NCBI RefSeq assembly: GCF_001591265.1
Contig: NZ_BCUL01000006.1
Location: 62,001 to 126,000 of the forward strand
DNA from: Moraxella atlantae NBRC 14588
GTDB taxonomy: Bacteria; Pseudomonadota; Gammaproteobacteria; Pseudomonadales; Moraxellaceae
Reading direction: 5' to 3'
Length of the DNA stretch: 64,000 nucleotides
Each line of letters begins with the position of its first letter. The stretch's first letter is position 1. The notes below the pieces were generated by a model. The model worked only from the letters and a program-made list of their open reading frames with translations, searched no databases and had not been told where the DNA came from. Position numbers and translations under genes: made by a program. This document shows, piece by piece, positions 22,024-31,823 of this stretch.

Positions 22024-22575
22024 ATGCAAAAATTTAATCGTTTTTCACAATTACTTGGCATGGGTCTTGCCCTAGGTGCGGTCACAGGCTGCGCATCAAA
22101 CACTGTCACCCCAACCACCGCCAAAGTAGCACCTACTAAAACTATTGTCAGCCAAGCAACCAGCTGTCAGATGATCAGCAATGATGAGGTTGCACGCTTG
22201 TTTGATCGCTGGAATGCAGCCCTACAAAGCCTTGATCCTGCACGTGTGGCAGCAAACTATGGCCCAAACTCAATCTTATTGCCGACCGTATCAAATCGCC
22301 CTCGCGTTACCCCAGCGGCAATCCAAGACTATTTTGCGCATTGGCTTGTCAAAGCACCTAAGGGTGAAATTTTGCAGCGCCACATCACCACAGGCTGCAA
22401 TTTTGCGGCAGATTCGGGTGTGTACCGCTTCACTTACAAAAACAATGAAAAAGTCACGGCGCGCTACACCTATGTGTATCGCTATGACCCAACAAGCAAG
22501 CAATGGCTGATTTCTTCGCACCATTCTTCTGCCATGCCGCAGCCATTAGATAAAGAACCGATTCAAGCGTTCTAA
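22024..22575 (+). CDS. Lipoprotein with SnoaL-like (SgcJ/CaMKII-association type) domain
   Basis: 183 residues. Lipoprotein signal with the lipobox AVTGC (Cys near residue 23), so probably anchored to a membrane facing the periplasm. The rest fits the NTF2/SnoaL fold of SgcJ/EcaC-type proteins: NDEVARLFDRWNAALQSLDPARVAANY, then LLPTVSNRPRVTPAAIQDYFAHWL, GVYRFTY and ARYTYVYRYDPTSKQWLISSHHSS. GGAGG stands six bases before the ATG. Alone between divergent ppk and convergent mtgA. The family contains enzymes and pure binding proteins; the catalytic role is unknown. Confidence 0.82.
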   Translation: MQKFNRFSQLLGMGLALGAVTGCASNTVTPTTAKVAPTKTIVSQATSCQMISNDEVARLFDRWNAALQSLDPARVAANYGPNSILLPTVSNRPRVTPAAIQDYFAHWLVKAPKGEILQRHITTGCNFAADSGVYRFTYKNNEKVTARYTYVYRYDPTSKQWLISSHHSSAMPQPLDKEPIQAF

Positions 22576-22604
22576 ATGATGCTTGCACTGTTGAGCACAC
22601 TGAC

Positions 22605-22632
22605 AAAACGGCTAATGATTTAGCCGTTTTTT
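22605..22632. terminator. Bidirectional terminator between the lipoprotein gene and mtgA
   Basis: AAAACGGCTAA and TTAGCCGTTTT around a short loop, between two convergent stops (22575 plus, 22642 minus). Confidence 0.85.
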
Positions 22633-22641
22633 AGCCAATTA

Positions 22642-23403
22642 TTAACGGTCTGGCAAATCCGCCGTACCCATGCGCCGTAAGATAATTTGGGTTTTGGTCT
22701 GCAAGCGGCGATCATTGGGGTGTGCTTGATAATACTTGGGATTGGGCAACATGGCGATCAAAAACGCAGCTTGACGTTTGGTTAGGCTTTTGGCAGGGCG
22801 ATTAAAATAATGCTGCGCTGCCGCCTCGATGCCATAAATACCATCACCAAATTCTGCCACATTTAAGTATGCGGTCAAGATACGCGCTTTGCTCCACAGC
22901 TGCTCAATCATCACCGTAATCAGTGCCTCTTCGCCCTTGCGAATATAGGAGCGTTTGGGGTATAAAAATAAGTTTTTGGCAAGCTGTTGGCTGATCGTTG
23001 AACCACCTGCACTAATCGCGCCTGCCTTTTGATTTTTCTTAATCGCCTGCTCAATACCTTGCACGTCAAAGCCTGCATGATTGGCAAAGTTGGCATCTTC
23101 ACTGGCAATCGCCGCGCGTTTGACATTGACCGAAATTTGGCTGTCCTCAACCCATGTCTGACTGACGGGCGCGCCGCCGCTCAAGCGGTGCAAGGTCATA
23201 AACATGGTGTTGTTGATTGGCTGGGTTTGCCACACCATCAGCATCGCCCCAACCCATACATGAAACGCCAGCCACAATACAACCAACGTGGCAAATAAGC
23301 GTTTGCACAACCTCAGCAGCGGATTGCCTTGGCGCGGTGGTGGCAAGGCAGGATAAGCCGATGAGGTTGGGCGGTTTTGGACGGGTGGTTGTGGTCTAGG
23401 CAA
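22642..23403 (-). CDS. mtgA: Monofunctional biosynthetic peptidoglycan transglycosylase
   Basis: Polymerises lipid II into glycan strands; inner membrane, periplasmic active site. GT51 domain motifs: AAIASEDANFANHAGFD with the catalytic Glu, GGSTISQQLAKNLFL, KGEEALITVMIEQLWSK, YLNVAEFGDGIYGIEAAAQHYF, and RQAAFLIAMLPNP. One N-terminal membrane span (LFATLVVLWLAFHVWVGAMLM). The frame is open to 23583, but the only starts are TTG and the early part overlaps the divergent gene. I place the start at the TTG at 23403, giving 253 residues close to the family's 225-245. Start uncertain, identity firm. Confidence 0.9.
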   Translation of the reverse strand: MPRPQPPVQNRPTSSAYPALPPPRQGNPLLRLCKRLFATLVVLWLAFHVWVGAMLMVWQTQPINNTMFMTLHRLSGGAPVSQTWVEDSQISVNVKRAAIASEDANFANHAGFDVQGIEQAIKKNQKAGAISAGGSTISQQLAKNLFLYPKRSYIRKGEEALITVMIEQLWSKARILTAYLNVAEFGDGIYGIEAAAQHYFNRPAKSLTKRQAAFLIAMLPNPKYYQAHPNDRRLQTKTQIILRRMGTADLPDR

Positions 23404-23576
23404 GGCACGCTCGCTACAATAACAAAAATTTAAACCAGTAACATTAAAATGCTGGTGGCGGCTATTATGCCATATTTGGCAAAATGGGTGAATTTTTGCC
23501 AAATTTACTTTATGCTTGCCCGATTCGCCCAAATAACGATTTGTTCTTTTTTTAAAACATCCGATTGCCAAACACC

Positions 23577-23882
23577 ATGCCAAATCAAACGCACCAACGC
23601 CCAGTGATACCAGTCAAATTAGCCACCCTCATCCCCCAACCCACCGACGGCGTGTGGCAGCTATACGGCACGTTAGGCTGTCATCTGTGTGATGAGGCGG
23701 CGCAGCTTTTACGCTATGCGCAAGCGGTCACACGCTTTGACTGGCGGGTACTTGATATCGCTGACTTACCCGACGCGCAAATGCTTGCCCTTGCCGATAA
23801 AATCCCCGTACTGGCAACGCCTCGCGGAATTTTGTGCTATCCGTTTACCTTGCCCGAAATTGTCCAGCATGCAGGTGGCTGA
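23577..23882 (+). CDS. Glutaredoxin-like (DUF836-type) thioredoxin-fold protein
   Basis: 101 residues from the ATG at 23577; a TTG four codons earlier is also possible. A single thioredoxin-fold domain: WQLYGTLGCHLCDEAAQLL carries the redox CxxC (residues about 34 and 37), followed by a strand (FDWRVLDIAD), the cis-proline strand KIPVLATP, and a short helix. This matches the DUF836/glutaredoxin-like family found beside many proteobacterial housekeeping genes. Divergent from mtgA, and 131 bp ahead of polA. Probable cytoplasmic disulfide reductase; substrate unknown. Confidence 0.85.
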   Translation: MPNQTHQRPVIPVKLATLIPQPTDGVWQLYGTLGCHLCDEAAQLLRYAQAVTRFDWRVLDIADLPDAQMLALADKIPVLATPRGILCYPFTLPEIVQHAGG

Positions 23883-24013
23883 CTTTTTTAAAATTTTTAA
23901 ATGGATTGAATATATATTTTAGCAAGTAAGTATTTTATCAAAAATTTACAGCTAAAATAGCGTATAATAGCGCGTTTAGATATCGCCAAACTTATGCTAA
24001 AAAATACAAATTT

Positions 24014-26881
24014 ATGACTGACTCAACTCAACAATCCACCGCATTGCTACCCACACAAACCACCGACCCCAACCGCCCACCGTTGGTGTTGATTGATGGT
24101 TCGTACTACTTGTTTCGTACATTCCACGCGCTGCCCGTGAGCATGCAAAACGCGCAAGGCATGGCAACCAACGCGATTAAAGGCACGCTCAATGCCATCA
24201 AAAAGCTGATGAATCGCTATCAACCGACGCACATGCTGGTGGCGTTTGACACCAAAGCGCCGACGTTTCGCCATGAGATGTCGCCGATTTATAAAGGCGA
24301 CCGTCCGCCCATGCCGTCTGAGCTTGCCGAGCAAATCCCGTACGTGCATCAGCTGATTGAGACGCTCGGCATTCCACTATTGGCACTGGATGGTTTTGAA
24401 GCGGATGACATCATCGGCACATTGGCGCACCGTGCGTGCGTGGCAGGTGAGCGCGTCATTATCTCAACGGGCGATAAAGACATGTGCCAGCTGGTTAATG
24501 GGCAAATTTTGGTCGAAAATAGCTTTGATGAAACCGTGCTTGACCGTGAGGGTGTGTTGGCAAAATTTGGTGTGGCACCCGAGCAAATCATTGATTATTT
24601 GACCTTGATGGGTGATAGCTCAGACGGTATTGCAGGCGTTAGCGGTGTGGGCAAAGTCACCGCGCAAAAGTTATTGAGCCAATACCAAACCATCGACGGC
24701 ATCTTGGCAAATTTGGCAGAACTTAAACCCAAACAGCGCACGACGTTTGAGGCAAGCCTTGAGAGCATCGCGCGTGACAAAATTTTGGCGACGATTCGCA
24801 CCGATATTGAGGGCTTGCCCGATTGGGAAGATTTACGCCTACCGACTGACCCTGCGCACAACATTGAGCAGCTGCGCGCGCTTTATACCGAATTGGATTT
24901 TAAGCAAGAGCTCAAGTCACTTGACCATCCCAACCACCCTGCCAACCAACGCAGCATGACCTTAGCAGATGACGGACAAAGCACATCACCAAACAAGCCC
25001 CAACTGGCCGCACCCGTGGTACAAAAAACTTATCACACCGTGCGTACCCGTGAGGCATTTGACGAACTGCTAACGCGGCTAAAAAACGCACCTTATTTTG
25101 CTGTGGATACCGAAACCAGCGCACTCGACTGGCAACAGGCCCAATTGGTCGGTGTGTCACTGGCGGTGCAAGCGCATGAAGCATTTTATATCCCTGTAGC
25201 GCATGTTGATGAGCTTGGGCAACCACTGCCCGACCAACTGGCGCGCGATGTGGTGTTGCGTGCGCTCAAGCCACTGCTTGAAGACCCTGCGATTGGCAAA
25301 ATCGGGCAGCATTTAAAATATGACGCGCATATTTTTAAGCATTATGACATTGACTTGAACGTATCGCCTGCCAACTGGCAAATGGACACCATGCTGGCAA
25401 GCTATATCATCAACCCAACCGCCACACGGCACAACATGGATGATTTGGCACGGCATTATTTGGGCGTGACCACCACGACGTTTGAGGACGTAGCAGGCAA
25501 AGGTGCAAAACAGCTGACATTTGACCAAGTTAATTTGACGGCAGCAAGTGATTATGCGTGCGAAGACGCGGATGTCACTTGGCAACTGTTTGCAACCTTC
25601 AGGCAAACACTTGCCGATGATGACAACGCCCAACGCCTGCTAAATAACATCGAAATCCCCGTTGCACAAATTTTGTGCGCCATGGAGCATACGGGTGTGT
25701 TGATTGATAAAGCATTTTTACATCGCTTGTCAGATGAATTTGATGCGCAAATTCAAGCACTTGAAGCGCAAGCACACAAGCAAGCAGGCGAAGCGTTCAA
25801 CCTTGCCAGTCCCAAGCAGTTGGGTGAAATTTTGTTTGGTAAATTGGGCTTAAGCGGCGGCAAAAAAACCAAAACGGGACAGTATTCGACGAATGAGGCG
25901 ACATTGGCAAGCCTTGACCACCCACTGGTCGATACGGTGCTTGAATACCGCGCCTTGGCAAAGCTCAAGAGCACCTACACCGACGCACTGGCAAACGCTG
26001 CCGACGCGTACGACCGCGTACACACCAGCTACCATCAAGCCTTGACCAGTACGGGGCGGTTGTCATCAAGTGAGCCAAACTTGCAAAACATCCCGATTCG
26101 CACCGATACGGGGCGGCTGATTCGTCAGGCGTTCATCGCGCCACCGTCACGGGTGGTGATGTCGGCGGACTATTCACAAATTGAGCTGCGGCTGATGGCA
26201 CACTTTGCCCAAGACAGCGTGCTGATGGGGGCGTTTCAGCAAGGGCATGACATTCACCGCGCTACCGCCGCTGATGTGTTGGCAAAGCCACTGGCTGAGG
26301 TCAGCAGTGAGGAACGCCGTCGCGCCAAGGCAATCAATTTTGGATTGCTGTATGGCATGAGCGCGTTTGGGCTGGCAAAACAGCTTGGCGTTGCCCCACC
26401 CGAGGCGCAGGCGTATATCGATGCGTATTTTGCGCGTTACCCAACTGTGCAAGACTATATGCGCAAGACCCGTGAGCAGGCGGCGACGCATGGCTATGTT
26501 AAAACGCTACTTGGGCGCAAGCTGTACACGCCCGACATGCACCACGCCAACCGCAATGTGCGTAACGCCGCCGAGCGTGCGGCGATTAATGCACCGCTGC
26601 AAGGCTCAGCTGCGGATATCATCAAGCTTGCCATGATTGCCGTGCAAGACGCGCTAAATACTGCGGATTTGAATGATGCCGCTACCTTGCTGCTACAGGT
26701 GCATGATGAATTGGTGTTTGAGGTTGAGCAAGATCAAGTCGAGCAAGTACGCAAGATCGTGCAAACTGCCATGCAAAATGTCCTCACCGACACCGCACCC
26801 CAACTTGGCTGGACGGTAGATTTTGCCGTGCCCTTGGTGGTTGAGGTTGGTGTGGGCAGTAACTGGGATGAGGCGCATTAG
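24014..26881 (+). CDS. polA: DNA polymerase I
   Basis: Repair and Okazaki-fragment polymerase. 955 residues in three domains: 5' nuclease (about 22-290: LVLIDGSYYLFRTFHALP, ISTGDKDMCQLV, LMGDSSDGIAGVSGVGKVTA), 3'-5' exonuclease (about 335-520: FAVDTETSALDW with the metal-binding Asp and Glu, NMDDLARHYL, DYACEDADVT), and family A polymerase (about 540-955: SSSEPNLQNIPIRT, motif A DYSQIELRLMAH near 719, motif B RRAKAINFGLLYGMSAFGL, motif C VHDELVFEV). All catalytic motifs present, so both exonucleases should be active. Preceded by a TATAAT at 23963-23968 with no good -35. Confidence 0.97.
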   Translation: MTDSTQQSTALLPTQTTDPNRPPLVLIDGSYYLFRTFHALPVSMQNAQGMATNAIKGTLNAIKKLMNRYQPTHMLVAFDTKAPTFRHEMSPIYKGDRPPMPSELAEQIPYVHQLIETLGIPLLALDGFEADDIIGTLAHRACVAGERVIISTGDKDMCQLVNGQILVENSFDETVLDREGVLAKFGVAPEQIIDYLTLMGDSSDGIAGVSGVGKVTAQKLLSQYQTIDGILANLAELKPKQRTTFEASLESIARDKILATIRTDIEGLPDWEDLRLPTDPAHNIEQLRALYTELDFKQELKSLDHPNHPANQRSMTLADDGQSTSPNKPQLAAPVVQKTYHTVRTREAFDELLTRLKNAPYFAVDTETSALDWQQAQLVGVSLAVQAHEAFYIPVAHVDELGQPLPDQLARDVVLRALKPLLEDPAIGKIGQHLKYDAHIFKHYDIDLNVSPANWQMDTMLASYIINPTATRHNMDDLARHYLGVTTTTFEDVAGKGAKQLTFDQVNLTAASDYACEDADVTWQLFATFRQTLADDDNAQRLLNNIEIPVAQILCAMEHTGVLIDKAFLHRLSDEFDAQIQALEAQAHKQAGEAFNLASPKQLGEILFGKLGLSGGKKTKTGQYSTNEATLASLDHPLVDTVLEYRALAKLKSTYTDALANAADAYDRVHTSYHQALTSTGRLSSSEPNLQNIPIRTDTGRLIRQAFIAPPSRVVMSADYSQIELRLMAHFAQDSVLMGAFQQGHDIHRATAADVLAKPLAEVSSEERRRAKAINFGLLYGMSAFGLAKQLGVAPPEAQAYIDAYFARYPTVQDYMRKTREQAATHGYVKTLLGRKLYTPDMHHANRNVRNAAERAAINAPLQGSAADIIKLAMIAVQDALNTADLNDAATLLLQVHDELVFEVEQDQVEQVRKIVQTAMQNVLTDTAPQLGWTVDFAVPLVVEVGVGSNWDEAH

Positions 26882-26933
26882 TGATCGGTTGGTTCTGCCA
26901 AACGCGTGTCACCAATAGCCGTTATGCTGCGCT

Positions 26934-27845
26934 ATGCTAGACACGTTGTTTACCTTACTGTGGGTGCTATCGCCACTGGTGATTGGCTTTTGGCTGCCGA
27001 TCCCGTCGCGCTATACGCCGCTGATTAATCGGCTGCTGTCGGTATTGGTGTGGGCGATTTTGCTGCTTATCGGCATGTCATTGGCGCAGGTGCATGATAT
27101 CGGCGCGCAGTTTGGCGCGATTGCGCGCTATGTGATTTGGCTTGCCGTGTGCTGTATGGGTAGCGGCCTGATTGGCTTGATGCTACTAGACAGACGCTAT
27201 CCGCTCACCCGTACGCATCAAGCCAGCCAAGCTGCGCCCAACCTTGTGCTGTCAGGCACGTTCATGCAGTTAGCGTGTCTGGGCGTCGGCTTTGGCATTG
27301 GACGCATGTTGCCAATCGCGCAAGGTACGCTCTCATGGGGGATTAAGCTTGCGCTGGCGTTGTTGATTTTGTCGGTCGGGATTGGGCTTGCCCATTCAGG
27401 CTTACGCTTGCGTGAGGTACTGCTGGATAAACGCGGCGCGTTGATTAGCCTCGTGTTTTGCGTTAGTGTGGCAGTCGGCGGTGCAATCTTTGCGCTGACA
27501 ACGCCAAGCGTTAGCCTGACGCAAGGCTTGGCACTGTCATCGGGCTACGGTTGGTATTCGCTATCGGGAATTTTGATGACCGACCGTTATGGCGCGGTGT
27601 GGGGTACGGTGGCATTGCTCAATGATTTGCTGCGTGAGCTGTGTGCGTTATTGCTGATTCCATTGATTATGCCGCGCTATCCCAGTGCCGCAGTGGGTCT
27701 TGGTGGGGCGACAAGTTTGGATTTTATGCTGCCTGTCATTCAAAGCAGTGGCGGCAATGCCATGATTCCGTTGGCCCTAAGCTTTGGTTGCATCACCAAT
27801 CTGCTTGCCCCACTATTGATGGTGATGTTTGCCCATTTTGGTTAG
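26934..27845 (+). CDS. lysO: Lysine exporter LysO family (DUF340) membrane protein
   Basis: 303 residues, almost wholly hydrophobic with about eight membrane spans. Family signatures are LALSSGYGWYSLSGIL and LLNDLLRELCALLLIP (the conserved D and R/E pair), then GGATSLDFMLPVI and LSFGCITNLLAP. E. coli LysO (YbjE) exports L-lysine and thialysine. Length agrees with the family. It begins 52 bp after polA, with no evident terminator between, so may be co-transcribed. The ribosome-binding site is weak, so the start may be slightly off. Confidence 0.88.
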   Translation: MLDTLFTLLWVLSPLVIGFWLPIPSRYTPLINRLLSVLVWAILLLIGMSLAQVHDIGAQFGAIARYVIWLAVCCMGSGLIGLMLLDRRYPLTRTHQASQAAPNLVLSGTFMQLACLGVGFGIGRMLPIAQGTLSWGIKLALALLILSVGIGLAHSGLRLREVLLDKRGALISLVFCVSVAVGGAIFALTTPSVSLTQGLALSSGYGWYSLSGILMTDRYGAVWGTVALLNDLLRELCALLLIPLIMPRYPSAAVGLGGATSLDFMLPVIQSSGGNAMIPLALSFGCITNLLAPLLMVMFAHFG

Positions 27846-27898
27846 CTTTTTTTGTCAAAGTTTGTAAAAATTTGGCAAACACTGACACCAAAAAAATT

Positions 27899-28219
27899 TC
27901 AATCAAAATCTGCCGCGCTGTCAAGCAACGCCAGCACCGCCGCATGATTGGCATAACGTTGGCGCAAGTTGGCGAACTCACGCGCCAAATTGGGATAACG
28001 GCAAGCGGCTGGCGTTTGTCCCGATGCGGATAAATGCGCCAAACGTTGGCATTGTTGGCGTTTGGCAATCGCGGCTTGCACATCGGGCGGTATGTTGCGC
28101 ATAGGTTTATGCGTTGGTAAATGTTGGCAAGCACTCAGCCAGCCTGCGCTTAGCCAACTGAGATTTAACCAAACTAGCCCCGTTACCGACCAAACCCACC
28201 GCCTAGCCATGGCTGACAT
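27899..28219 (-). CDS. Small putative lipoprotein, unknown function
   Basis: 106 residues. N-terminal hydrophobic stretch (WVWSVTGLVWLNLSWLSAGWLSAC) ends in a lipobox-like LSAC at about residues 28-31, so probably lipidated and periplasmic. The mature part is basic and helical with two further Cys (RQQCQRLAH and PAACRYPNL) that could pair, and ends in ALLDSAADFD. No family recognised. It starts 11 bp downstream of the CPA1 antiporter stop on the same strand, so it is likely in that transcript. A second ATG lies three codons in. Confidence 0.6.
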   Translation of the reverse strand: MSAMARRWVWSVTGLVWLNLSWLSAGWLSACQHLPTHKPMRNIPPDVQAAIAKRQQCQRLAHLSASGQTPAACRYPNLAREFANLRQRYANHAAVLALLDSAADFD

Positions 28220-28230
28220 CTATTAAAGCA

Positions 28231-29739
28231 TTAAAAACTGCGCTTATCAGGCACATCTTCCAACGCTTCACCGCCCTTGACACGCGGATACGGCAACGCC
28301 ATGCCAACCGCTTCGGGCGAATCTTGAATAACCAACGGGGGCGGCTGATACCGCGAGATCACCTCCTCGCCGTTTTCGTCTTCATCAATCACGTATTTGT
28401 AGCCTTTACGGTTGAGTTTTTCACACAAGCGCTGATACCAACCTGCAAAGCCCTTGGTTGGCGCGTCGGGATTGTAATAAAACGCGTTCATCACCGTAGG
28501 CAAACCAAGCCCACAGACCACGCCCGACATCAGCACGGCAATAAACGTGTACGCCACCAAATAGCTGCTATAGGGTGCCAATTCTTTGACGTTGGCAACC
28601 GACAAAATCAGTGCCAGCGAAATACCGCCGCGCACCCCACCCCATGACAAAATCGTCAAACTGCCATTGTAGGTGTGTTTTTTCCATGACGGAAAAAACG
28701 AGAACGCCAAAAAATTGCCGATAAAGCGCGACACGTGCAACGCCAAAAACGCCACCAAACCGCCCAAAATCAGCTCTAAATTCAAATCCAAAATAAACAG
28801 CTCAAGACCAATCAAGGTAAACAAAAACGAATTGATGATCCCCTCGATGGTATGCCAAAAGTGATTGACATCATCGACCTCACGCTCTTGCAAAATCTGC
28901 TTCCAACGATTGCCGACCATCAAACCACCAATCACGCATGCAATCGGCGCAGACGCATGGGCATGCAGCGCGACCAAATACGAACCACTTGCCAACAATG
29001 CCGTGGTCAAAATCAGCGACTCAGGCTCATGCTCACCGCTTAAAATCCGCAGCGTCATGCTGCCAAAAAACCAACCAATCAACGCTGCAACCACGATTTC
29101 ATACAGCAGCACCTCGATGGTATGAATAAAACTAAAACTGCTGCCTTGAATCACATTCAAAATCGTCATAAACAGCGCGATACACACCGCGTCATTAAAC
29201 AGCGACTCACCCTCAAGCTTGACCATCAAATGCGCAGGCGCTTTAACCGAACTTAGCACACCTTTGATCCCTATCGGGTCGGTCGCACCCAATGCTGCAC
29301 CCAACAGCAGCAGCACCGCAAACGGGATTTTATAGCCGTTGAGCCATTGAAAACCAAACATAAATCCAGCAAAAAACAGCGCGCACAGCACCAACGCAAG
29401 GCTTGCCAAAATACTAATCGGCTTCCAATAATGCTTAAGATCTGATACCCGAAACTTCAGCGCGGACGCGGTCAAAATAAAACAAATGACCCCATTGATT
29501 AAAAAATCATAAAAATCAATGCGCCGTACCGCCTCCTCGATGTTGTGAATATTAATCGTAATAAAGCTGTTATTGCCAAATAGGCTCACACTCCACTGCA
29601 AAATAAACACCAAAATCGCCGACACAATCGGCACGCCAATCGCAGGCGGAAAGCCCAAAATCCGCCGATTAAACAACGTCGTGATAATCGACAGCGCACA
29701 CACCGCCGCAACGACTTGTAAGAAAACAAAATTACCCAT
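28231..29739 (-). CDS. CPA1-type cation:proton antiporter (NhaP-like)
   Basis: Sodium or potassium/proton exchanger of the inner membrane. 502 residues from the ATG at 29739. About twelve membrane spans, with the CPA1 core motifs GAALGATDPIGIKGVL (unwound helix with Asp), LEGESLFNDAVCIALF (the ND pair), and GGVRGGISLALIL. A hydrophilic C-terminal tail of about 85 residues (KGYKYVIDEDENGEEV...) may regulate pH response. The family exports Na+ or K+; which one cannot be read from the sequence. Leads a likely two-gene transcript with the small lipoprotein. Confidence 0.9.
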   Translation of the reverse strand: MGNFVFLQVVAAVCALSIITTLFNRRILGFPPAIGVPIVSAILVFILQWSVSLFGNNSFITINIHNIEEAVRRIDFYDFLINGVICFILTASALKFRVSDLKHYWKPISILASLALVLCALFFAGFMFGFQWLNGYKIPFAVLLLLGAALGATDPIGIKGVLSSVKAPAHLMVKLEGESLFNDAVCIALFMTILNVIQGSSFSFIHTIEVLLYEIVVAALIGWFFGSMTLRILSGEHEPESLILTTALLASGSYLVALHAHASAPIACVIGGLMVGNRWKQILQEREVDDVNHFWHTIEGIINSFLFTLIGLELFILDLNLELILGGLVAFLALHVSRFIGNFLAFSFFPSWKKHTYNGSLTILSWGGVRGGISLALILSVANVKELAPYSSYLVAYTFIAVLMSGVVCGLGLPTVMNAFYYNPDAPTKGFAGWYQRLCEKLNRKGYKYVIDEDENGEEVISRYQPPPLVIQDSPEAVGMALPYPRVKGGEALEDVPDKRSF

Positions 29740-29894
29740 AATCAACCACGCGCCAAACCATTGCCGAATTTAGATAAGCATTTTTAACACAACACAAGCT
29801 TGCACTTGCTCCATCAGCCAACATAGCTTAGGACAAAACTTGCCAAAACAGAAAATTCAAATAAAAAAATATCAACAGACAGCCACCACAAACA

Positions 29895-29936
29895 CAAAAA
29901 AAACGCCAAGCCAAACCCTTGACTTGACGTTTTTTA
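29895..29936 (-). terminator. Terminator of tcdA
   Basis: Minus strand AACGTCAAG (29931-29923) pairs with CTTGGCGTT (29910-29902) with one G-U, followed by a T run; 93 bp past the tcdA stop. The plus strand also has a T run. Confidence 0.75.
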
Positions 29937-30028
29937 CCTTAACAGCTATCAAACTCATTGCAAGCAAATTTTGGTTACATTTTGCAACACAAAATTACCA
30001 ATTACATCATCCAATGCTAAACTGACAC

Positions 30029-30805
30029 CTAAGGTGCCGCAAGTTTTAACCCTTCTGCCACCATCACCATACCCACCACTGAGGTCACCGCTACCGCCGA
30101 ACCATAGCCGCCACAATGTAAGCCGCCTGTTTGGCAGGTCGTGTCAAACTTGGGTGCTTCGCTAGAAAACACACAGCGCAAACCAAATTTTTCTTTTAAT
30201 TCGCGATTGATGTTGTGTTCACGCAAACGTTGGCGCAGCTTGGCGAGCAATGGGTCTTGGTAGGTATCGCGCAAATCACTGACGGTAATAGCGGTTGGGT
30301 CAATCTTACCACCCGCGCCGCCTGAGATGACCAATTTTAGCTTGTTAAATCGACAATGCAGCGCGATGGCAAGTTTGGCGTGAATATCATCCACGCAATC
30401 TAGCACCAGCACCGCCTCGCCTGCTGCTTGTTTGGCAGCCACCTGAGCGCGACTGGGAAGCAAATCTTTGACGTTATCTGCAGTCAAAAAGTCATCAACC
30501 AACTGCAGCGTCAAATGTGGATTGATTTGGCGTAGGCGCGTTGCCATTGCCTCGATTTTGCTCACCCCAAACGTACTATCTAGTGCAGGTAATTGACGAT
30601 TGACGTTCGAGGCGACCAGCACATCCAAGTCAATCAACGTCATGCTACCAACACCCGTACGTGCCAAACCCTCTGCCACCCACGAACCCACACCGCCTAC
30701 ACCAATGACATACGCGTGCAAGCGTTCAAATTTGGCAAACCGCGCCGCACTATACAGCGTTTGCGTGCCCGTAAAGCGGCGTTGGTATTGGTCAGTATCG
30801 GTCAT
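30029..30805 (-). CDS. tcdA: tRNA threonylcarbamoyladenosine dehydratase
   Basis: ATP-dependent dehydratase turning t6A37 into cyclic t6A in ANN-decoding tRNAs. 258 residues of the ThiF/MoeB/E1 fold: RFTGTQTLYSAARFAKFERLHAYVIGVGGVGSWVAEGLARTG (nucleotide-binding glycine loop), LIDLDVLVASNVNRQLPAL (adenylation Asp and Arg), VLDCVDDIHAK, and the CsdL/TcdA-specific VFSSEAP and GLHCGGYGSAVAVTSVVGM. It follows the TatD-like gene by 71 bp. The csdA/csdE partners are not nearby. Confidence 0.93.
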   Translation of the reverse strand: MTDTDQYQRRFTGTQTLYSAARFAKFERLHAYVIGVGGVGSWVAEGLARTGVGSMTLIDLDVLVASNVNRQLPALDSTFGVSKIEAMATRLRQINPHLTLQLVDDFLTADNVKDLLPSRAQVAAKQAAGEAVLVLDCVDDIHAKLAIALHCRFNKLKLVISGGAGGKIDPTAITVSDLRDTYQDPLLAKLRQRLREHNINRELKEKFGLRCVFSSEAPKFDTTCQTGGLHCGGYGSAVAVTSVVGMVMVAEGLKLAAP

Positions 30806-30876
30806 GGGTGGTCACTTTGTTGGTTAAATATTTTTGGTTAAATCTGGTTGATTGAGCATGACAAAATTGGACAATG

Positions 30877-31755
30877 CTACAATCCGCCAACGATCAAACG
30901 CGAGCAAACGCGAGCAAACGCGCCAAAATCCTGTTGCAATGCCACGCTGCTGTTGTGCCACAAATGTTTGGCTAACACGTCTTGCTCAACATTTAGCAGC
31001 GTAGCAAGCTCTGCCAACACAAACAGCAAATTGGCAGGCACATTGCGCCGCCCATGGGTAGCATGGCACGGCAATGGGGTAAAATCGGGGCAATCGGTTT
31101 CGATCACCAAACTATCTAGCCCCACCGCTGTGACCAATTCCACCAAGGCATGGCGCAGTTTTTTGGCATTTGGGTTGGTGACCTGCCCTGTCACACCAAT
31201 TTTAAAACCCAAATCCACCAAGGCTTTGGCTTCTTGGATACCGCCGCTAAAACTGTGTGCGATGCCACCATAGACAAATTTTGCCGCTTTCAGCATAGCA
31301 ATGGCATCGGCATGGGCGCGGCGAATGTGCAACAATACCGGCAAACGGTGCTGAGTTGCCAAATTTAGCTGGGCGTCAAATAGCTGCTGCTGCTTGGCGT
31401 AATTTTCTGGTGCTTTGAGTTCAGCGGTAAAGGTATCTAGCCCGATCTCACCGATGGCAATGCTGCCATGTTTGTCCAAGTACGCTGCCAAGATGTCGAT
31501 ATCATCGGGCGCATGTTGGCCAATATAAGCAGGGTGCAAACCAAACGCAAGATGCGCTTGTGGCACGCGCTCGGTTTTGGCAAGCTGTTGCAGCTGATTC
31601 TGGCAAGCCAACATGGCGTCAAATCGCCGCGCCAAAAAGCCAATCAGCACCACATGACGCACGCCCACATCATACGCCAAACGGCTTTGCTCAGCGCGAT
31701 CACGGTCAAAGTCGGGCACATCAAAATGCGTATGGGTATCAATGATGGGTAGCAA
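30877..31755 (-). CDS. TatD-family metal-dependent hydrolase (YjjV-like)
   Basis: 292 residues of the amidohydrolase TIM-barrel fold: IDTHTHFDVPDF supplies the first His pair, AFGLHPAYIG and IAIGEIGLDTF the central Glu, VLLHIRRAHADA and GGIAHSFSGG the next His ligands, and VIETDCPDFTPLPCH the metal Asp. TatD proteins are DNases/exonucleases active in repair; the YjjV branch is less defined. The only start fitting the beginning of the barrel is the TTG at 31755, since a stop lies just upstream in frame; GGTG precedes it. Probably co-transcribed with tcdA. Confidence 0.88.
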   Translation of the reverse strand: MLPIIDTHTHFDVPDFDRDRAEQSRLAYDVGVRHVVLIGFLARRFDAMLACQNQLQQLAKTERVPQAHLAFGLHPAYIGQHAPDDIDILAAYLDKHGSIAIGEIGLDTFTAELKAPENYAKQQQLFDAQLNLATQHRLPVLLHIRRAHADAIAMLKAAKFVYGGIAHSFSGGIQEAKALVDLGFKIGVTGQVTNPNAKKLRHALVELVTAVGLDSLVIETDCPDFTPLPCHATHGRRNVPANLLFVLAELATLLNVEQDVLAKHLWHNSSVALQQDFGAFARVCSRLIVGGL

Positions 31756-31823
31756 AATCGGTCACCACGTCTAACGGCTTTTGGTTGACAAAATACATCA
31801 CACAGCAGCTAAATAGCTAAATG

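Noticed and set aside
23404-23583. N-terminal extension of mtgA to a TTG at 23583
   Set aside because: It overlaps the divergent glutaredoxin-like gene, has no ATG and no family similarity; the TTG at 23403 gives the expected length.
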